Positions 23,441 to 34,440 of a DNA stretch of 64,000 bases are shown here, one piece after another. The notes beneath the pieces were generated by a model that saw nothing but the letters and a program-made list of their open reading frames with translations, made no database searches and was not told the origin of the DNA. This DNA is from Sipunculus nudus. Its lineage: Eukaryota; Annelida; Sipuncula; Golfingiida; Sipunculidae. A program made the position numbers and the translations under genes. Location: NCBI GenBank assembly GCA_026874595.1, contig CM049308.1:22667867-22731866 (forward strand), given 5' to 3'. The number at the start of each line of letters is the position of its first letter. The first letter of the stretch is position 1.

Positions 23441-25163
23441 TAGTATTCAATTAATTACTCACTGGCATAGAACGGAGGTTTACTGCACTCTGTCTCTAGA
23501 ACAAAATTAAAAATTTTTAGCACTGCATGTTTTCCATGCACAGAAAGGAAAACCGTTCAATATATTCTGATTTCACCTGCAGTTTTTCTAAAAAAGTGTG
23601 ATTTCCTATGCTACTTGACTATATTTAGTTTATATATTTTCTATATGGTGTTTATTTCTGTACTATCAGAAGGAAATATAATTTTCTGTTTTCTTAAGTA
23701 CAGTGGACAAACACTGAGACATTTCAATAGGTTTTCGATGAAGTACAAGAGCCATTATAAAGAAATCGGCCAGCCGGAAGACTCCAGCTAAAATGCTGTA
23801 GAAGCTTAAATTGGATATAGCCATCATTTAAGCATGGCTAGTGAGATGCGATATCGATCCGCATCAAACCTTGCCTCGCCAATATAAATATTTAAACTGA
23901 ATATTAAATTAAAACATTACCCCCAAATTTAAGAAATTATGATTATCAGTGGATAGGTTTACCGCAATAAATGGACCATCTGCATGCAGGGACCCACAAA
24001 TATGGAAAGGGACTCACCGCATTCAGTCTCCGAGGGGTTCCTTGTGGGACAGAAAAATACCAGTATCCACTTGTATAGAAAGGGACCTCTCTCTCCCCCA
24101 TACTTCTTTTCGCACCTGGGGACTTTCTGAGATTTTCTCATCAGTCTTCCTGCATGGTTTGGACCCCCCCCCCCCCCTCCAAAATTCTGATCCGCCCCTA
24201 CGGGTCCCGTATGACAAAGCCTGGGTTTTTTTCGTTCAGGGGTCCGTATGAGGATGCTGGGCCAAAAGTTAGAATTAAACTTTGCACATGCGGATCGCAC
24301 GCGAATATAATATGGACATGTGAGTGATTATAATGACGATGGAGTTTTCCTTCCGGGTGACCCCACAGATATGAAAAGTCGCCCTTACTTTTCTTGAAAT
24401 ATATCTTTGTAATTTAGGCTAGAGAGGCTTGGCCGTTGGTCAGCATATACTGTATGTAATAACTTTCATTCGTCATTAGTTGGTATCGGAGATAAACTTA
24501 CGATACTAACATAAGATACATCTACATGTTGAACAAAAAATGTATCGTATAAAGTGGGTCTTCATGTACGTCCGGTTCTGGCAAAGAGCCAGGAATTAGG
24601 CCAACGACAGCGGGCGTCGCTTGTTTAAACCTGCACAATGCGATACCACGCTCTCATTGGTCTGACTAAAATTCCTTGTTCAGTGCCAACACTGGTGGTT
24701 AGACCCAGAGAACCTTGCCATACAAAGCAGCGGTTACAGCCAGGGAGATCTGGGACATCTGCAGTGAATAACCGCTGCATAAGCAGCGTACTGATCATGA
24801 TGCCCTTGGAAATATTTCCTTGGCTTCAGATTCCTTTTTATTCAATAATCTGGAATTATGCACCAATGAATGAAAAAAGAGAATACTATCTCAAGGACAC
24901 TGGCGGGGCACGGTCCACGGCAAAGTTTAGTTAATAAGATGTCCTACAGGTGGCATTAGCGTCTCATCTAGGCGGGATTATAGTCGGATCAATTGATGTG
25001 ATATTTCGTTTCCGTTCTTGTTGTAAGGAAATACAGTATTTTCCATTGCGATTTATTCTTTTCTCAATATTTATTTTACCTCTGTTTGGTGTAGTGAGAA
25101 TATTTTATTGGGCACGGGGCCACTAGATGGCGCTACATGGGTGGTAATACTTTGCAGGCTTTC
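23441..25163. other. Intergenic, no supported gene
   Basis: No supported exon. A C run followed by 'ctgatccgcccct' near 24165-24201 resembles a degraded hAT-type end. A 98-aa ORF at 24638-24934 has no recognised homologue. Confidence 0.45.
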
Positions 25164-25216
25164 CAGGTGCTATACAGTGATTTATATAGTATATATATAC
25201 ACATATACGGCAGATT

Positions 25217-25268
<52 letters not shown>

Positions 25269-25382
25269 TGTTTTTGTAAAAAGGGGGAAGCGGGCAAAGG
25301 GACAACTTACAAAAAGATCCCAGCACTGTTTCCAGGTGCTATACAGTGATTTATATAGTATATATATACACATATACGGCAG

Positions 25383-25444
<62 letters not shown>

Positions 25445-25501
25445 TTTGAAAAAAGGGGGAAGGGGGCAAAGGGACAACTTTCAAAAAGATCCCAGCACTG
25501 T
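25164..25501 (+). repeat. Two-copy tandem duplication with 168-bp period, each holding (TA)n
   Basis: Copies start 'ccaggtgctatacagtg' at 25164 and 25332 and are nearly identical, including 'acacatatacggcagattt' and 'gggacaactt…aaaaagatcccagcactgt'. The TA tracts (about 25219-25268 and 25387-25441) differ in length. High identity suggests a recent event. Confidence 0.93.
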
Positions 25502-26789
25502 ACATGAAGCTTATATGCGCTAAAACAGACACTGGTAATTTAACAACTTTGACTGAATTATAGGCAAAATATTCATTTACCCAAGTAAAGACACAGCCTT
25601 AAAAACATTGGTGAAGTGTGTTAGATCAATAAGACATTTTTATAGTAGTGTTCTAAGTGACACAATGTAACTGATGAACGTTGTGGCTGAGAGGTCGCTG
25701 ACTGTGCATGAAGAAATACTATTTACAGACCCTGTGCCGCTTACAACTTTACGTCTAAATGACTGAAGAATAGGGACTGATATTCTGACACAATGATCAT
25801 TCTACAAGGAAAAACGCTATAATTCTCTGCACGTATGTTAGTTTATCACTATCAACACCGCCAAATCTGATGGTATGCATATACATTTAATTTATATACA
25901 TATATACCACCATGCATTTCCCTCAGTCAGGCCCTTTGCCTCCTCCCCGCCCTCTCGATTTGGGCAAACTTTGGGAAAATTCGTAAGATGAAAAAACCGA
26001 CAAGTAAAGCGTACGATACACTTATAATACAACCAGGCAGGCAATACCTGCCTGCACCCATGTATACCCTCTGCTGCAAGCTCTGCTGCTCAGTGTATGC
26101 TCAGGAATCAGAATGTGACCTGTGGGTGCCGTTTATCATTTTTGTGATGACAGCCCACAATAAACAGGCTTACAATGTGCCTTGTCTACAGCTGAATCGT
26201 ATATACCAGCTCAGGTATTGAGTCACAAATCCCTCCCGAGAAAAAAGCCGGCATGCACGTTCACTGTGCAAAAGTCATTGTAGGTAGCGCCACCAGTCTT
26301 GTGATAGAGAAAGCCGTCAAAGATGCATAGATAGGTCAAAATATCAGGCCAATATATCAAACTTGTCTTGAGTTAGGTGCATTGGGTTTACCAGGGTTAT
26401 GTGAGGAAGGCAGTTGCCCCGAGTGAAGCGGAACGAATTGCCCTCTGCAGCTACTGTACTGAGTGAACTCTTGACCTGCATCTGGCTGCACTGGGTGAAC
26501 TCTTGACCAGTACCTGGCTGCACTGAATGAACTCTTGACCTGTTCCATAATCTGTCACAGTAAACAGTCTGCCAAAGCTTTAAATAGATTCAGACGGACC
26601 TTTGGCCTGTTGCTAAACTGAAATAGTTGGCAGTCTGCCAAGCTATTTATAGATAGAGACATAATCTTGGCCTGTTGGAAAATCTGTTTACACATACTAA
26701 AAGACTTTGGCTACTATGCTTTTTTCAAGCTGACGGATGTTTTCATCAAAATGTTTAGAAAAATAAAAGATGTAGTTCTTTCATTGTTA
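25502..26789. other. Intergenic with short tandem repeats
   Basis: At 26463-26540 a 32-bp unit 'tgaactcttgacctgcatct…' occurs about 2.5 times. At 26557-26690 a 'cagtctgccaa…tttggcctgttg' unit of about 75 bp occurs twice. Near 26270-26350 there is a reverse-orientation fragment of the 280-bp family ('gtaggtagcgccaccagt'). No gene seen. Confidence 0.6.
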
Positions 26790-28041
26790 AAGGTCCAATA
26801 ATTCTTCCAACAATCTTTAAGTAAACTTTAGCAAAGGCCTCCTAAGAATCATTTTTTTTTGTGCAATGTTACAGAATTTTTGCAGAAGCCAGAAGAAGAC
26901 TATTGCAGTCCTGATTAAAACAGGCGTTATCATGGCCACAAGAACAACTTCATGCATCTTTCTATGACTCTACCAAAAATAAATAAATCACATATATTCT
27001 TATATAATTGAAAAAAAAACCTTGTGAAAAAAATAAATGATCCAGCTTGACAATTTCATCATAAAATTTTTTTTTTTTATCTGAAAGAGGCTAAAATTGT
27101 GATGTTTTTGTCCGTAAAAAAACATGCATGTAGATGTAGGTGGCGACCAACATTTGCACAAAACTTGGTGATGTCGATTCTGAGATTGTTATGTTAGTAT
27201 ACTTAATTGGCCAAATGACTAAGTTCAAACTCTGTAACTCGTCCAAAATTCATCAAACCCAAACGGTCTGAACAAACTTTAGAGAGCTTATCTCTTGGGT
27301 CATTTCTGTGAAAAATTTGAACCATTTGGCTGAATGATTTCAGAGAAAGGATTTTCAAAGGTTTTTGTTAGCTTTTTCTCCTTAAAATGTAAGTAAATGC
27401 AGGTTGCACCACAAAACGCTCAATCCCAAAACATTTGATATATGACAGATATTTGCATAAATTTTGGGGATGCTAGGTCCTGCTATTTCCTGAAAAATTA
27501 TGGGTTAATTTACTAATGACCGATGACCCTCGAACAGAAAAGGTTGATGCAGGTGGCGCAACCAATACTTTAAATTCATATAAAAGTCATGTGACCCACA
27601 TTTGCACAAATTTGGTAAAGATAGCCCCAGCCTTTTCTGATATTGTAATTTTAGTATCCGTTTTTGGCCAAATGACTAAGTTCAGCTTCCTGTAACTCGG
27701 TCAAAATTCATCGAACTGGAACCATTCGAACACACTTGAGATTGTTTCAGAGATTATTCCTGTGATATATTTAACAATTTGGCTGGACAGTTTCGGAGAA
27801 GACGATTTTTGATTTTTTTGTTTGTTTGTTTGTTTTTGCTTTTCCCTAATCTAAAACCTTATCTAAATGCATATAGCAAAAAAATAAGCAAAATCCGATA
27901 GAGTTTTTTTAGATGACTAATCTTTTGCGTAAACTTGGTGATGATAGCTCCTGCTGATTTTGAGATAGCATGGGTTAACCGTACAGACGACGGACGAAAG
28001 ACGACGGCACACCATCGCATAAGCTCACAGGTTCTCTAAAA
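26790..28041 (-). mobile_element. Helitron-like family 3, minus-strand copy
   Basis: Read on the minus strand, the 5' end is TTTAGAGAACCTGTGAGCTT followed by 'atgcgatggtgtgccgtcgtc', and the body matches the plus-strand copy at 53517. Shared phrases include 'ttaacccat.ctat', 'tttatgcaaa', 'tcaagtttgttc', 'gcctctttcag' and 'tctgtaacat.gcacaaaaa'. The body is a series of diverged units that carry the gapped consensus 'ttcggccaaatcgttcaaat..ttcacagaaatgat'. No ORF of length. The far (3') boundary is approximate. Confidence 0.75.
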
Positions 28042-29100
28042 AATCATGAAAGGAAAGTCCATGCAAATACTTTTGAAAAATATAAATGTCATGACATTTT
28101 TGTCATTCTATATGACACAATATGTGAAATAATAACAAATCTTAATTATGTTATGCTGTAACATATAGTGCTGGGTTATTTTCTCTGAATATAGTGTATT
28201 TTCCTGTTATTCTGTTAACGTTATAATACGAAAGGAATTCGCCATAGAAATAAGCTCAATTTACAATGTAATTTTTTTTTCTGCCCCCCCCCCCCACCCA
28301 ATTTTCTTTTGTTCCCCATTTGACCCTCCCCCCCCCCCCCCCATTTTAAAATCCTGGTGCCGCCACTGCAGATATGGGAGCCTTCCCGTGCATGTTGACC
28401 CTTGTCCTGGCGAGACCTGCAAGGGGAGATTTGTGTTCATATATGATTATTGACCTGAAGCACATGTTTGCATGCATGAGGACATTCATAATGCACATAC
28501 TTTATCGAGTCATTCACCAATGTCAAACTTATTTGCACTGAACATATTATATCATTTATCAAATTATTAAATCCAAGTGTAAAAATATGAACGAATCAGA
28601 TTTAAACATCGTTTCAGATAATTATCGTCACACCACCATAAACGTGTGCTATATATGAACATATTTGGAGGATTTCTTCGGCGACATTGTTTAAAAGGAG
28701 ATATACATGATTGACGAAGCATATGGTAGCTTGTCCGTTAGATTGGTCTAAAATCGGGAAATGGGGGTTAAGCAAGATGTGCATGTCACCAGAGAACTGT
28801 GACTTAGTTATTTTATCGCATATGCAAGTAAGGAGTAAAACCAGATGATTATTTCTATAATTTGTTATACATTTATATGGAATATCATGTATAGGTGTTA
28901 GCGTGAGAACTTAGTAGAGAGAACCCAGGTGTTTTGATGTTAGTTTCAGTACAGTTATAATTCCTTGGGGATCGGTTCATGCCGGTTGGTTGTAGACTTC
29001 AAAGGCAACGCACCTGCATACTTGATCCCCCCCCCCCCCCCCCCCCCCCATGGTTTGCTTTCTAGAAGCCTGTCCATTTTAGTATTCATGCAATTAATGA
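28042..29100. other. Intergenic with C-run low complexity
   Basis: C runs at about 28285-28300, 28327-28342 and 29028-29049. 'ggtgccgccactg' at 28359-28371 looks like a hAT-type end (CAGTGGCGGCACC in reverse), but its partner end was not found. No gene supported. Confidence 0.5.
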
Positions 29101-30040
29101 CAGGCCGCATAATAGTGTGAGACGATAGGCTAAAAGGAGGTCTGGATGTGGTTACACAGGCGTATATAAGCTGTGGATGCTGGAAGGACTTTACGGCAAA
29201 ACTACGGCGTAAGAACCTACAGTTGTTGCCTGAGCGGGAAACACAATCATTTAAGGACTTTACAATCTCCTAGGTCAGCGCGCCAGAGATGGGAGTCTGA
29301 CCGTTTGTCACCGGTCTAGAGGAGGGTCCGGTATTGTCTGATCAGCTGAGGTACGATGTTCCTGAGCTAAGAACGTCAGTGTTTTCGGGCTGCCACATTG
29401 ACCTCTCTAACGGACACGAGAGTGGAATCGTATTTACAGGACTTGTAAACGTCGCTGTGTATACCGTGGTGAAGTCCAGTAACAGACTAGGACAATTTAT
29501 ACGCAAATCGTGAGTGGTCCTGAATATTGTCGTGCACAGTGAGTGGCATATTCAGGTACATAGTGCTGGATACATCCAGGATTTTTCTGCTGTGACATAC
29601 ATTTCCTAAGTGTTCTTACAGAGAAGGCTGTGAGCCTATGTGTCAGGGATTCAAGATATCGCCTTGTATGGTGAGCGTGTACATCAGTAGAGAACTGTTT
29701 CGAGACTGTCGAACCAGATATATTTAGCGGCGTCAAGCGCTAGTGATTGCCTGTGTATACACAGTGACAAGAGGCCTGGACTAGAAGCTTGCATTCCAAT
29801 GTCATTTGCGCGTTGGTCAAGTAATCAGCAGTCGTGATACCAAGAGGAACTTTCATGTATAATGTACATTCCGGAGTTAACAGGTCTCGGTGATTTTTTG
29901 GGGCGATTATATGGACTCTTGAGATCATCGATACATTTGTGTAGAACGCCTATCCAGAGAAATGTAAATTTACATTTAATATACTTTGTTTTGTATACTC
30001 ATGTCTTTTTCATCTTTTTGAGAGTAAGTGTGAGTTTCAG
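29101..30040 (+). promoter_or_regulatory. TATA-containing region upstream of a candidate exon
   Basis: GCGTATATAAGCTG at about 29160-29173 is a good TATA context. It is followed by almost 900 bp of GC-balanced sequence with no ORF of note. It could be a promoter and long 5' UTR for the exon at 30041, or the U3/R of an unrecognised LTR ('aaggactttac' occurs twice, as in retroelement leaders). I could not find matching LTR ends. Confidence 0.3.
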
Positions 30041-30260
30041 CCGGTTAAGTGCATCGTTTTAAAGAACCTGGAGTGCCCATTCCTTCGGGAGTGTGACATG
30101 AGCGTACATAGCAATCGCGGTATTCACCGTTACGAATCAACGCCACGGTGGATCAAGCATTTTCAAATACATCATGAAAAGAAGATAAACCGGCATACAT
30201 TTAAGACGATGCTCACTCATTTCCATGACGGCACCATAGAGAGTTTGGTCATTCAGACAG
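30041..30260 (+). CDS. Candidate coding exon of an unrecognised gene
   Basis: An open frame runs from an acceptor (pyrimidine-rich stretch, then GTTTCAG ending at 30040) to a donor (ATTCAGACAG|GTATTG at 30261), 73 codons plus 1 nt. It includes an ATG at 30098 that could be the start. The translation looks protein-like: NLECPFLRECDMSVHS, then RYESTPRWIKHFQIHH and RHTFKTMLTHFHDGT. The cysteines and paired histidines could form a zinc-finger-like site, but the spacing fits no standard C2H2 pattern. No family is recognised and no partner exon is proven. The minus-strand gene at 30.6-31.9 kb would lie in its following intron. Confidence 0.38.
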
Positions 30261-30534
30261 GTATTGTATATTTGTACTCATAAACATTTAAATGAGGAAA
30301 TTCATTACATGTACGGTAAACGGGATCTTTAATTACTTAAAGCACCTTCTGTGTCAGGGTGACCGTCCCATGGAGAACTAATGATGTACTGCAAGAACAC
30401 AATAAGATATACTCTCTGGTTGAGTGAAACTTTTTCACACGTTTTAATAAGTAAATTAATTTAATGATTGAATAAATACATCTGGTTTAGTATCCAAGCA
30501 AACGTATTCGGTTATTTTGGTAATCTAACAATAA

Positions 30535-30540
30535 TTTATT
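30535..30540 (-). terminator. Poly(A) signal of the 346-aa gene
   Basis: AATAAA on the minus strand (tttatt on plus), 88 bp past the stop codon at 30628. This fits a normal short 3' UTR. Confidence 0.5.
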
Positions 30541-30627
30541 AAAACGGCAAGGTTAGTCGCATAACAAGTGATAAAACATCAACAATAAGTTAAGGAACAG
30601 TGTAAACGGTGTACATGATAAGTCTGA

Positions 30628-31668
30628 TTATTCTTCAATGAAGATGTCAGGGACTGATTGGTCATCGAAACAAGATGACGTCACTCGTTGTCTGCGGTCC
30701 CGCCAAATGCCCTGGGGTACTGATTGGTCGTCGATATAGGGTGACATCACTTGTGCCCCCCTTTGGTCGTCCGAGCTGTGACCCGGCCGTGCTTCGCGTA
30801 TTTCTTCTGGTGGGGCATTTGGGTCAGATTGGTCCTCGGTTTCATGTTCTTCGTAATATTCAATGTCTGATTTGGCATCTGGTTGTTCTCCGTTGATGTG
30901 TGAAAAGACGCCACCACAATATACCAGTTCTCTAGGTGCGTCATCTCTTTTTGCTGAGACAATGTTAACGTGTTCATCAGTGGGCGTAGGTGGCACAACC
31001 TGGTCTTGGCGATTACCCTCGAAATCCTGCTCATGTTCCTCAGTCTTCTTTTGATCATCCTGAATCCGATGAGGCACAATTGGAGGGTCGATTGTTTCGG
31101 ATGGATTAGTGGTATCTGAATCCGAATGACCGTTTTCGTCATCACTCACTCTGTTATCATACGGCTGGCTGTGCGTTTCTGTGGCACCGTCTCCAGTCTC
31201 AGGTGTGATCAGTTGTGTTTTACTCTCCGGTAGAGGGGAGGTATCATCGAGATCACAGGGGAATGAATCAACGCAAACATCCAGCTTTCTGGGTTTCCAT
31301 TTTTGACATTCTATGTTGTTGATTCGTGTAAAATCATCAGGGTTCACTGGGGAAATGCGTCCACCGTATGTATGGTCTACAGAAACGCCTGTGGAAGTTT
31401 GCGAAGGAGAAGTAAGACTCTTACTGCAGCAGGGCCTATCCTGATCTTTGCAATCCTCCTCTTCATACTTCCCGTCACTTCTGGGGGAATACCCGTAATC
31501 ACAAAGCCCCAAGGAGGCACAAGAGGGGCATGGTGGCTTCCCTGTAGCATTTCGTTTTCTAATTTTCCTCGATGGCTCGTAACCTTCGTCTTCCAAGTCT
31601 GACAGTGTCTCGTCACAGTATAAATACACGCTCAATTCGACGCCAATATCGGGGACTGTCCGATCCAT
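30628..31668 (-). CDS. Unrecognised acidic low-complexity protein, 346 aa
   Basis: The longest open frame of the window. It starts MDRTVPDIGVELSVYLYCDE and ends DDQSVPDIFIEE. The ATG at 31668 is preceded by an in-frame TGA, and an acceptor lies 28 nt upstream, so the whole coding region is one exon. A CPSCASLGLC segment at about residues 48-57 contains a CxxC. Residues from about 160 to 300 are rich in D, E, P, S, Q and T and look disordered. The C-terminus repeats the block Y/C-x-DDQSVP about 25 residues apart. There is no signal peptide, membrane segment or known domain that I can see. Composition is coding-like (few rare codons, no repeats of mobile type). It may be a lineage-specific nuclear or regulatory protein; function unknown. 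Confidence 0.62.
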   Translation of the reverse strand: MDRTVPDIGVELSVYLYCDETLSDLEDEGYEPSRKIRKRNATGKPPCPSCASLGLCDYGYSPRSDGKYEEEDCKDQDRPCCSKSLTSPSQTSTGVSVDHTYGGRISPVNPDDFTRINNIECQKWKPRKLDVCVDSFPCDLDDTSPLPESKTQLITPETGDGATETHSQPYDNRVSDDENGHSDSDTTNPSETIDPPIVPHRIQDDQKKTEEHEQDFEGNRQDQVVPPTPTDEHVNIVSAKRDDAPRELVYCGGVFSHINGEQPDAKSDIEYYEEHETEDQSDPNAPPEEIREARPGHSSDDQRGAQVMSPYIDDQSVPQGIWRDRRQRVTSSCFDDQSVPDIFIEE

Positions 31669-31695
31669 TGCTGGTCACTGAAGGTCTTCAATGTA

Positions 31696-31847
31696 TCTGT
31701 AATATAGAAGAAGAGACAATGTATAATATCATGTTTGCTCAGTTGGAATAACGCCACCTTGCTTAAATTGAAATTATTAAAATAAAAACCGTATGTATTG
31801 AAGGGTTGTCTCATAGAAACTGTGTAGTTTCATCAGACCAGCTCACC
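31696..31847 (-). other. 5' UTR intron of the 346-aa gene
   Basis: On the minus strand a strong donor CAG|GTGAGC (exon end at 31847) and a strong acceptor with a pyrimidine tract (TCTCTTCTTCTATATTACAG, exon restart at 31696) define a 150-bp intron just upstream of the ATG. Both sites being near-consensus supports transcription of the gene. A G run at about 31892-31914 lies further upstream. Confidence 0.55.
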
Positions 31848-31914
31848 TGTCGGACGATAGTTCGCCAATATTGGCCAGCTGTATCTATGTGCTACCCGGG
31901 GGGGGGGGGGGGGG

Positions 31915-32340
31915 GGTTGAAGGGGACGGAACTATTACGTCTAACATAACAAGTCTGAATTAGGAGATTTAGTAGGGTGAGGGGATACACCTTAAATGTT
32001 AGTCCTAGCTAACAGGCTTGCCAGACTTGTCTGGAATATTCTTTGTCTGAAAGATGATGCGGAAGAAGAGAAAGTACACCCTTCCACCAGATATCGTTTC
32101 TACTCTAACGAACCTTTTCCTCATTAAGACACTGTGGGACGGCCGGAACTATACCTGTCTAAACTGCCAAACTTCAAAATCAAAATTTGTTACAATTAAA
32201 AAAAAAAACACCTTCTGTTTACATTTCTTATGCGTATGTTATCTCTTACACAGTCAAACGGTGGGGCTCCTCAACCCCAAGACTTGAGTGAGGCTGTGTA
32301 AGAGGCTATTTCCACATCGCCATCATTTCATCTTCCTTTT
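31915..32340. other. Intergenic, with an 11-bp inverted repeat
   Basis: CTCTTACACAG at 32243-32253 pairs perfectly with CTGTGTAAGAG at 32294-32304 around a 40-bp loop. No gene supported. Confidence 0.45.
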
Positions 32341-32369
32341 CAGAGGACAAAAAAAAGCTATTTTGGGGC

Positions 32370-32652
32370 GACGCCAAATTCCACACAAACAAACTCAGTC
32401 TGCGACTCCAGCAACCAACTGGATTATGTTCAGTCGCATGTCGCACCGCAAGAGAGCGCAGATGTTCACAACAGTCGCGAGGAATCGCACGGTTTCTGAA
32501 ATGTCAGAAACCTTGCGATCATCTGCGACTCATGGTCGCAAGTCACCTCGCAAGGCCCGCTCACTTGCGATAATAATCGGCGACCCGTCGCAGATCACTT
32601 CCGATTTTAGTCGCATCACAGCAAAATCGCCAGTGGGCAGCAGGCTTTAGTC
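32370..32652 (+). repeat. TCGCA-rich dispersed repeat, copy 1
   Basis: A stretch studded with GTCGCA/TCGCAAG words. It aligns through its length with 39303-39606 ('ccagaaaccttgcgatcatctgcgact', 'cagtcgcagatc', 'cacagcaaaatc…agtggg…aggctt'). The 120-aa ORF across it is a by-product of the repeat. Probably a MITE end region, see 32940-33052. Confidence 0.75.
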
Positions 32653-32681
32653 TGCAAACAAACGGAGCTTGTAGTAGTGTA

Positions 32682-32810
32682 ATGTGGAGTCGCCCCAAGA
32701 CAGACTTAATGTCCGATGAAAAAGAAGATGAATTGTTGGCGCTGTGGAATCAAATACCGTGTCCGTACAATCAGACTTCGTCCGGTGGCGCAACAGTTAT
32801 CAGAAAATAA
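32682..32810 (+). pseudogene. Short MADF-like ORF inside the TCGCA-rich repeat
   Basis: 42 codons, MWSRPKTDLMSDEKEDELL then ALWNQIPCPYNQTSSGG, stop at 32808. The pattern W-S-x-x-K-T … L-x-x-L-W-x-x-x-P-C-x-Y-N resembles the start of MADF/Myb-like DNA-binding domains found in PIF/Harbinger accessory proteins. It is too short to be a complete domain. It sits between two TCGCA-rich arms, so it is most likely the remnant of the element's accessory gene. Assignment is tentative. Confidence 0.35.
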
Positions 32811-32939
32811 GAGCATAAGAAAAAATACCTGTTAAATTGGATTGTTCTATTGAGTTGTGGCTGATATTGTGAGTTTTTATAAATTATATTTTTAATTACA
32901 CCACTTTATCATCTCCAGATTAAATAAACAACGCGGGAA

Positions 32940-33052
32940 TCTTCGTGGAGTCTGCGGCTGAACGCCAGTTGCAAGCAGTCGCAGACGATCGCCGACTGCC
33001 CGCGACTGGTCGCAGATAAAAACTGCAGGAAAACCGCCAGTGGGAGGCTTAA
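32940..33052 (+). repeat. TCGCA-rich dispersed repeat, second arm
   Basis: Contains 'gccagttgcaagcagtcgcag' (also at 39181), 'gactggtcgcagat' and ends 'aaaaccgccagtgggaggctta', the same terminus type as 32640 and 39600. Together with 32370-32652 it brackets the MADF-like ORF. Confidence 0.7.
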
Positions 33053-34080
33053 TTTAGGCGCTATGAGGATGCAAAATTATTCGTAATTGTTTACAACGCC
33101 TTTTTAAAACGTCTTTCAAGGACGCTGTCACTTGACATAACCAGCCCGATCGGTATTTTTTTAGTAGGGCCTATACTTTTAACAAGATCTAACATGTGTG
33201 AGAAAAATTCTCTTATAAGTCAGCATATTGGAAAATATCTCTACCTGTTTGTTGAATGTCAGACATCATAAATACAAGCAGGCATGGTTCCATGGGTACT
33301 GGACGATAGCCAACTTGTACGCAATACAGAAAATGACTCACTATCATAGACACGGATTTTCAGTTTTCTTTATGAGTACGCATGTATTCTTGTGTGTTTA
33401 TTCGTCATTCTTAGCCTATTGTTAAGATTATAGGCTTTTAACCACGACGTCAATGCTACGTACTGGACGGATGGCCTTATATTATAAGGACGTTCCCCAT
33501 TACGGTTAATAGTAAACGACTCAAGTTAGGCTTACCAGCACAATATATATATCTCCTGATCAGTGTGTTCACGGCAAAGGGGTGCACAGTTTTTCCGTAA
33601 AAACATGGGAAACAAAATAATAAAGGCCTACGCATAATACCGAAAAGCAGCGCCGCATTTTCCTGTATCCGCCTCCAATTCCCTCATATTTATTAAAAAG
33701 TATGACCAGGGGTGGATACTGTGTCTATCGTTTACATTAAACCGAGTGATTATAATTGTAATATTATAATACCATAACCCCCCCCCCCCCCCCCCCATCA
33801 GCACGTTCCTTATACTTTAAAAAATCAGATGGCTTCAATATGTACACTGTAAAAAAGTCATCGAGTCAAATTCAACGCAACACTGGTACTATGTCTATAG
33901 TGGCAGGGCAACCATTCAATCCAGAACTATTTCAGTATTTGTTGAGTGTTTGAAATATCAACTTACCATATGCGAAATATATAAAGTGCAATATAAATTT
34001 GCACCTGAATATAATTTATAACATTCTGGTGCAAGACGAACGAAAAGAAAAACCGTTAAAATTTCTGATAACAAAATTAA
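33053..34080. other. Intergenic, nothing recognised
   Basis: A C run at 33778-33796 is the only notable tract. No exon supported. Confidence 0.45.
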
Positions 34081-34440
34081 TTTGCACGTCTTTGGGACGG
34101 CGTCTTGATGCTAGCCGACGACACGCCACCTATGGGTAAGCAAGACGATTTTTTAAATTCTATTTATTTATATAAAGATAATGAAATTAATGATATGCGA
34201 TTGTATTTACCTGCTGGTTTACGATAAATGATAGGCCCTTGGTATTTTACTGTAGTTTAATCGGTAAATGATCGTGACAGATTGATTCGAAACTAAAGTC
34301 GGAAACCATTCTTGGATAATTCTTATCGGACATCGACAACATGGCGGACTCAGCGTGAAGACAAGCGGTGCTGTCCTGGTTACATTTGACGAACTTCAGA
34401 GCCTGTTTTTCATTGTGACTATCGTCAGTTTGTCATATTG
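34081..34440 (+). promoter_or_regulatory. Candidate promoter / 5' UTR exon region upstream of CLASRP
   Basis: More CpG-rich than its flanks. It contains 'cacctatgg|gtaagc', a strong donor at 34135, and 'cgacaacatggcggactcagc' at about 34335, a YY1-like AACATGGCGG element typical of housekeeping promoters. The CLASRP first coding exon begins with an acceptor at 37861-37862, so an upstream untranslated exon must exist. This is the best candidate I see but it is not proven. Confidence 0.25.

Noticed and set aside
28890-30100. A third LTR around the TATA box at 29162
   Set aside because: No terminal TG/CA pair with a matching target duplication could be found, and no similarity to the two LTR copies.
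32288-32650. 120-aa arginine/serine-rich ORF
   Set aside because: It lies in the TCGCA-rich repeat; the copy at 39303 has no matching open frame.
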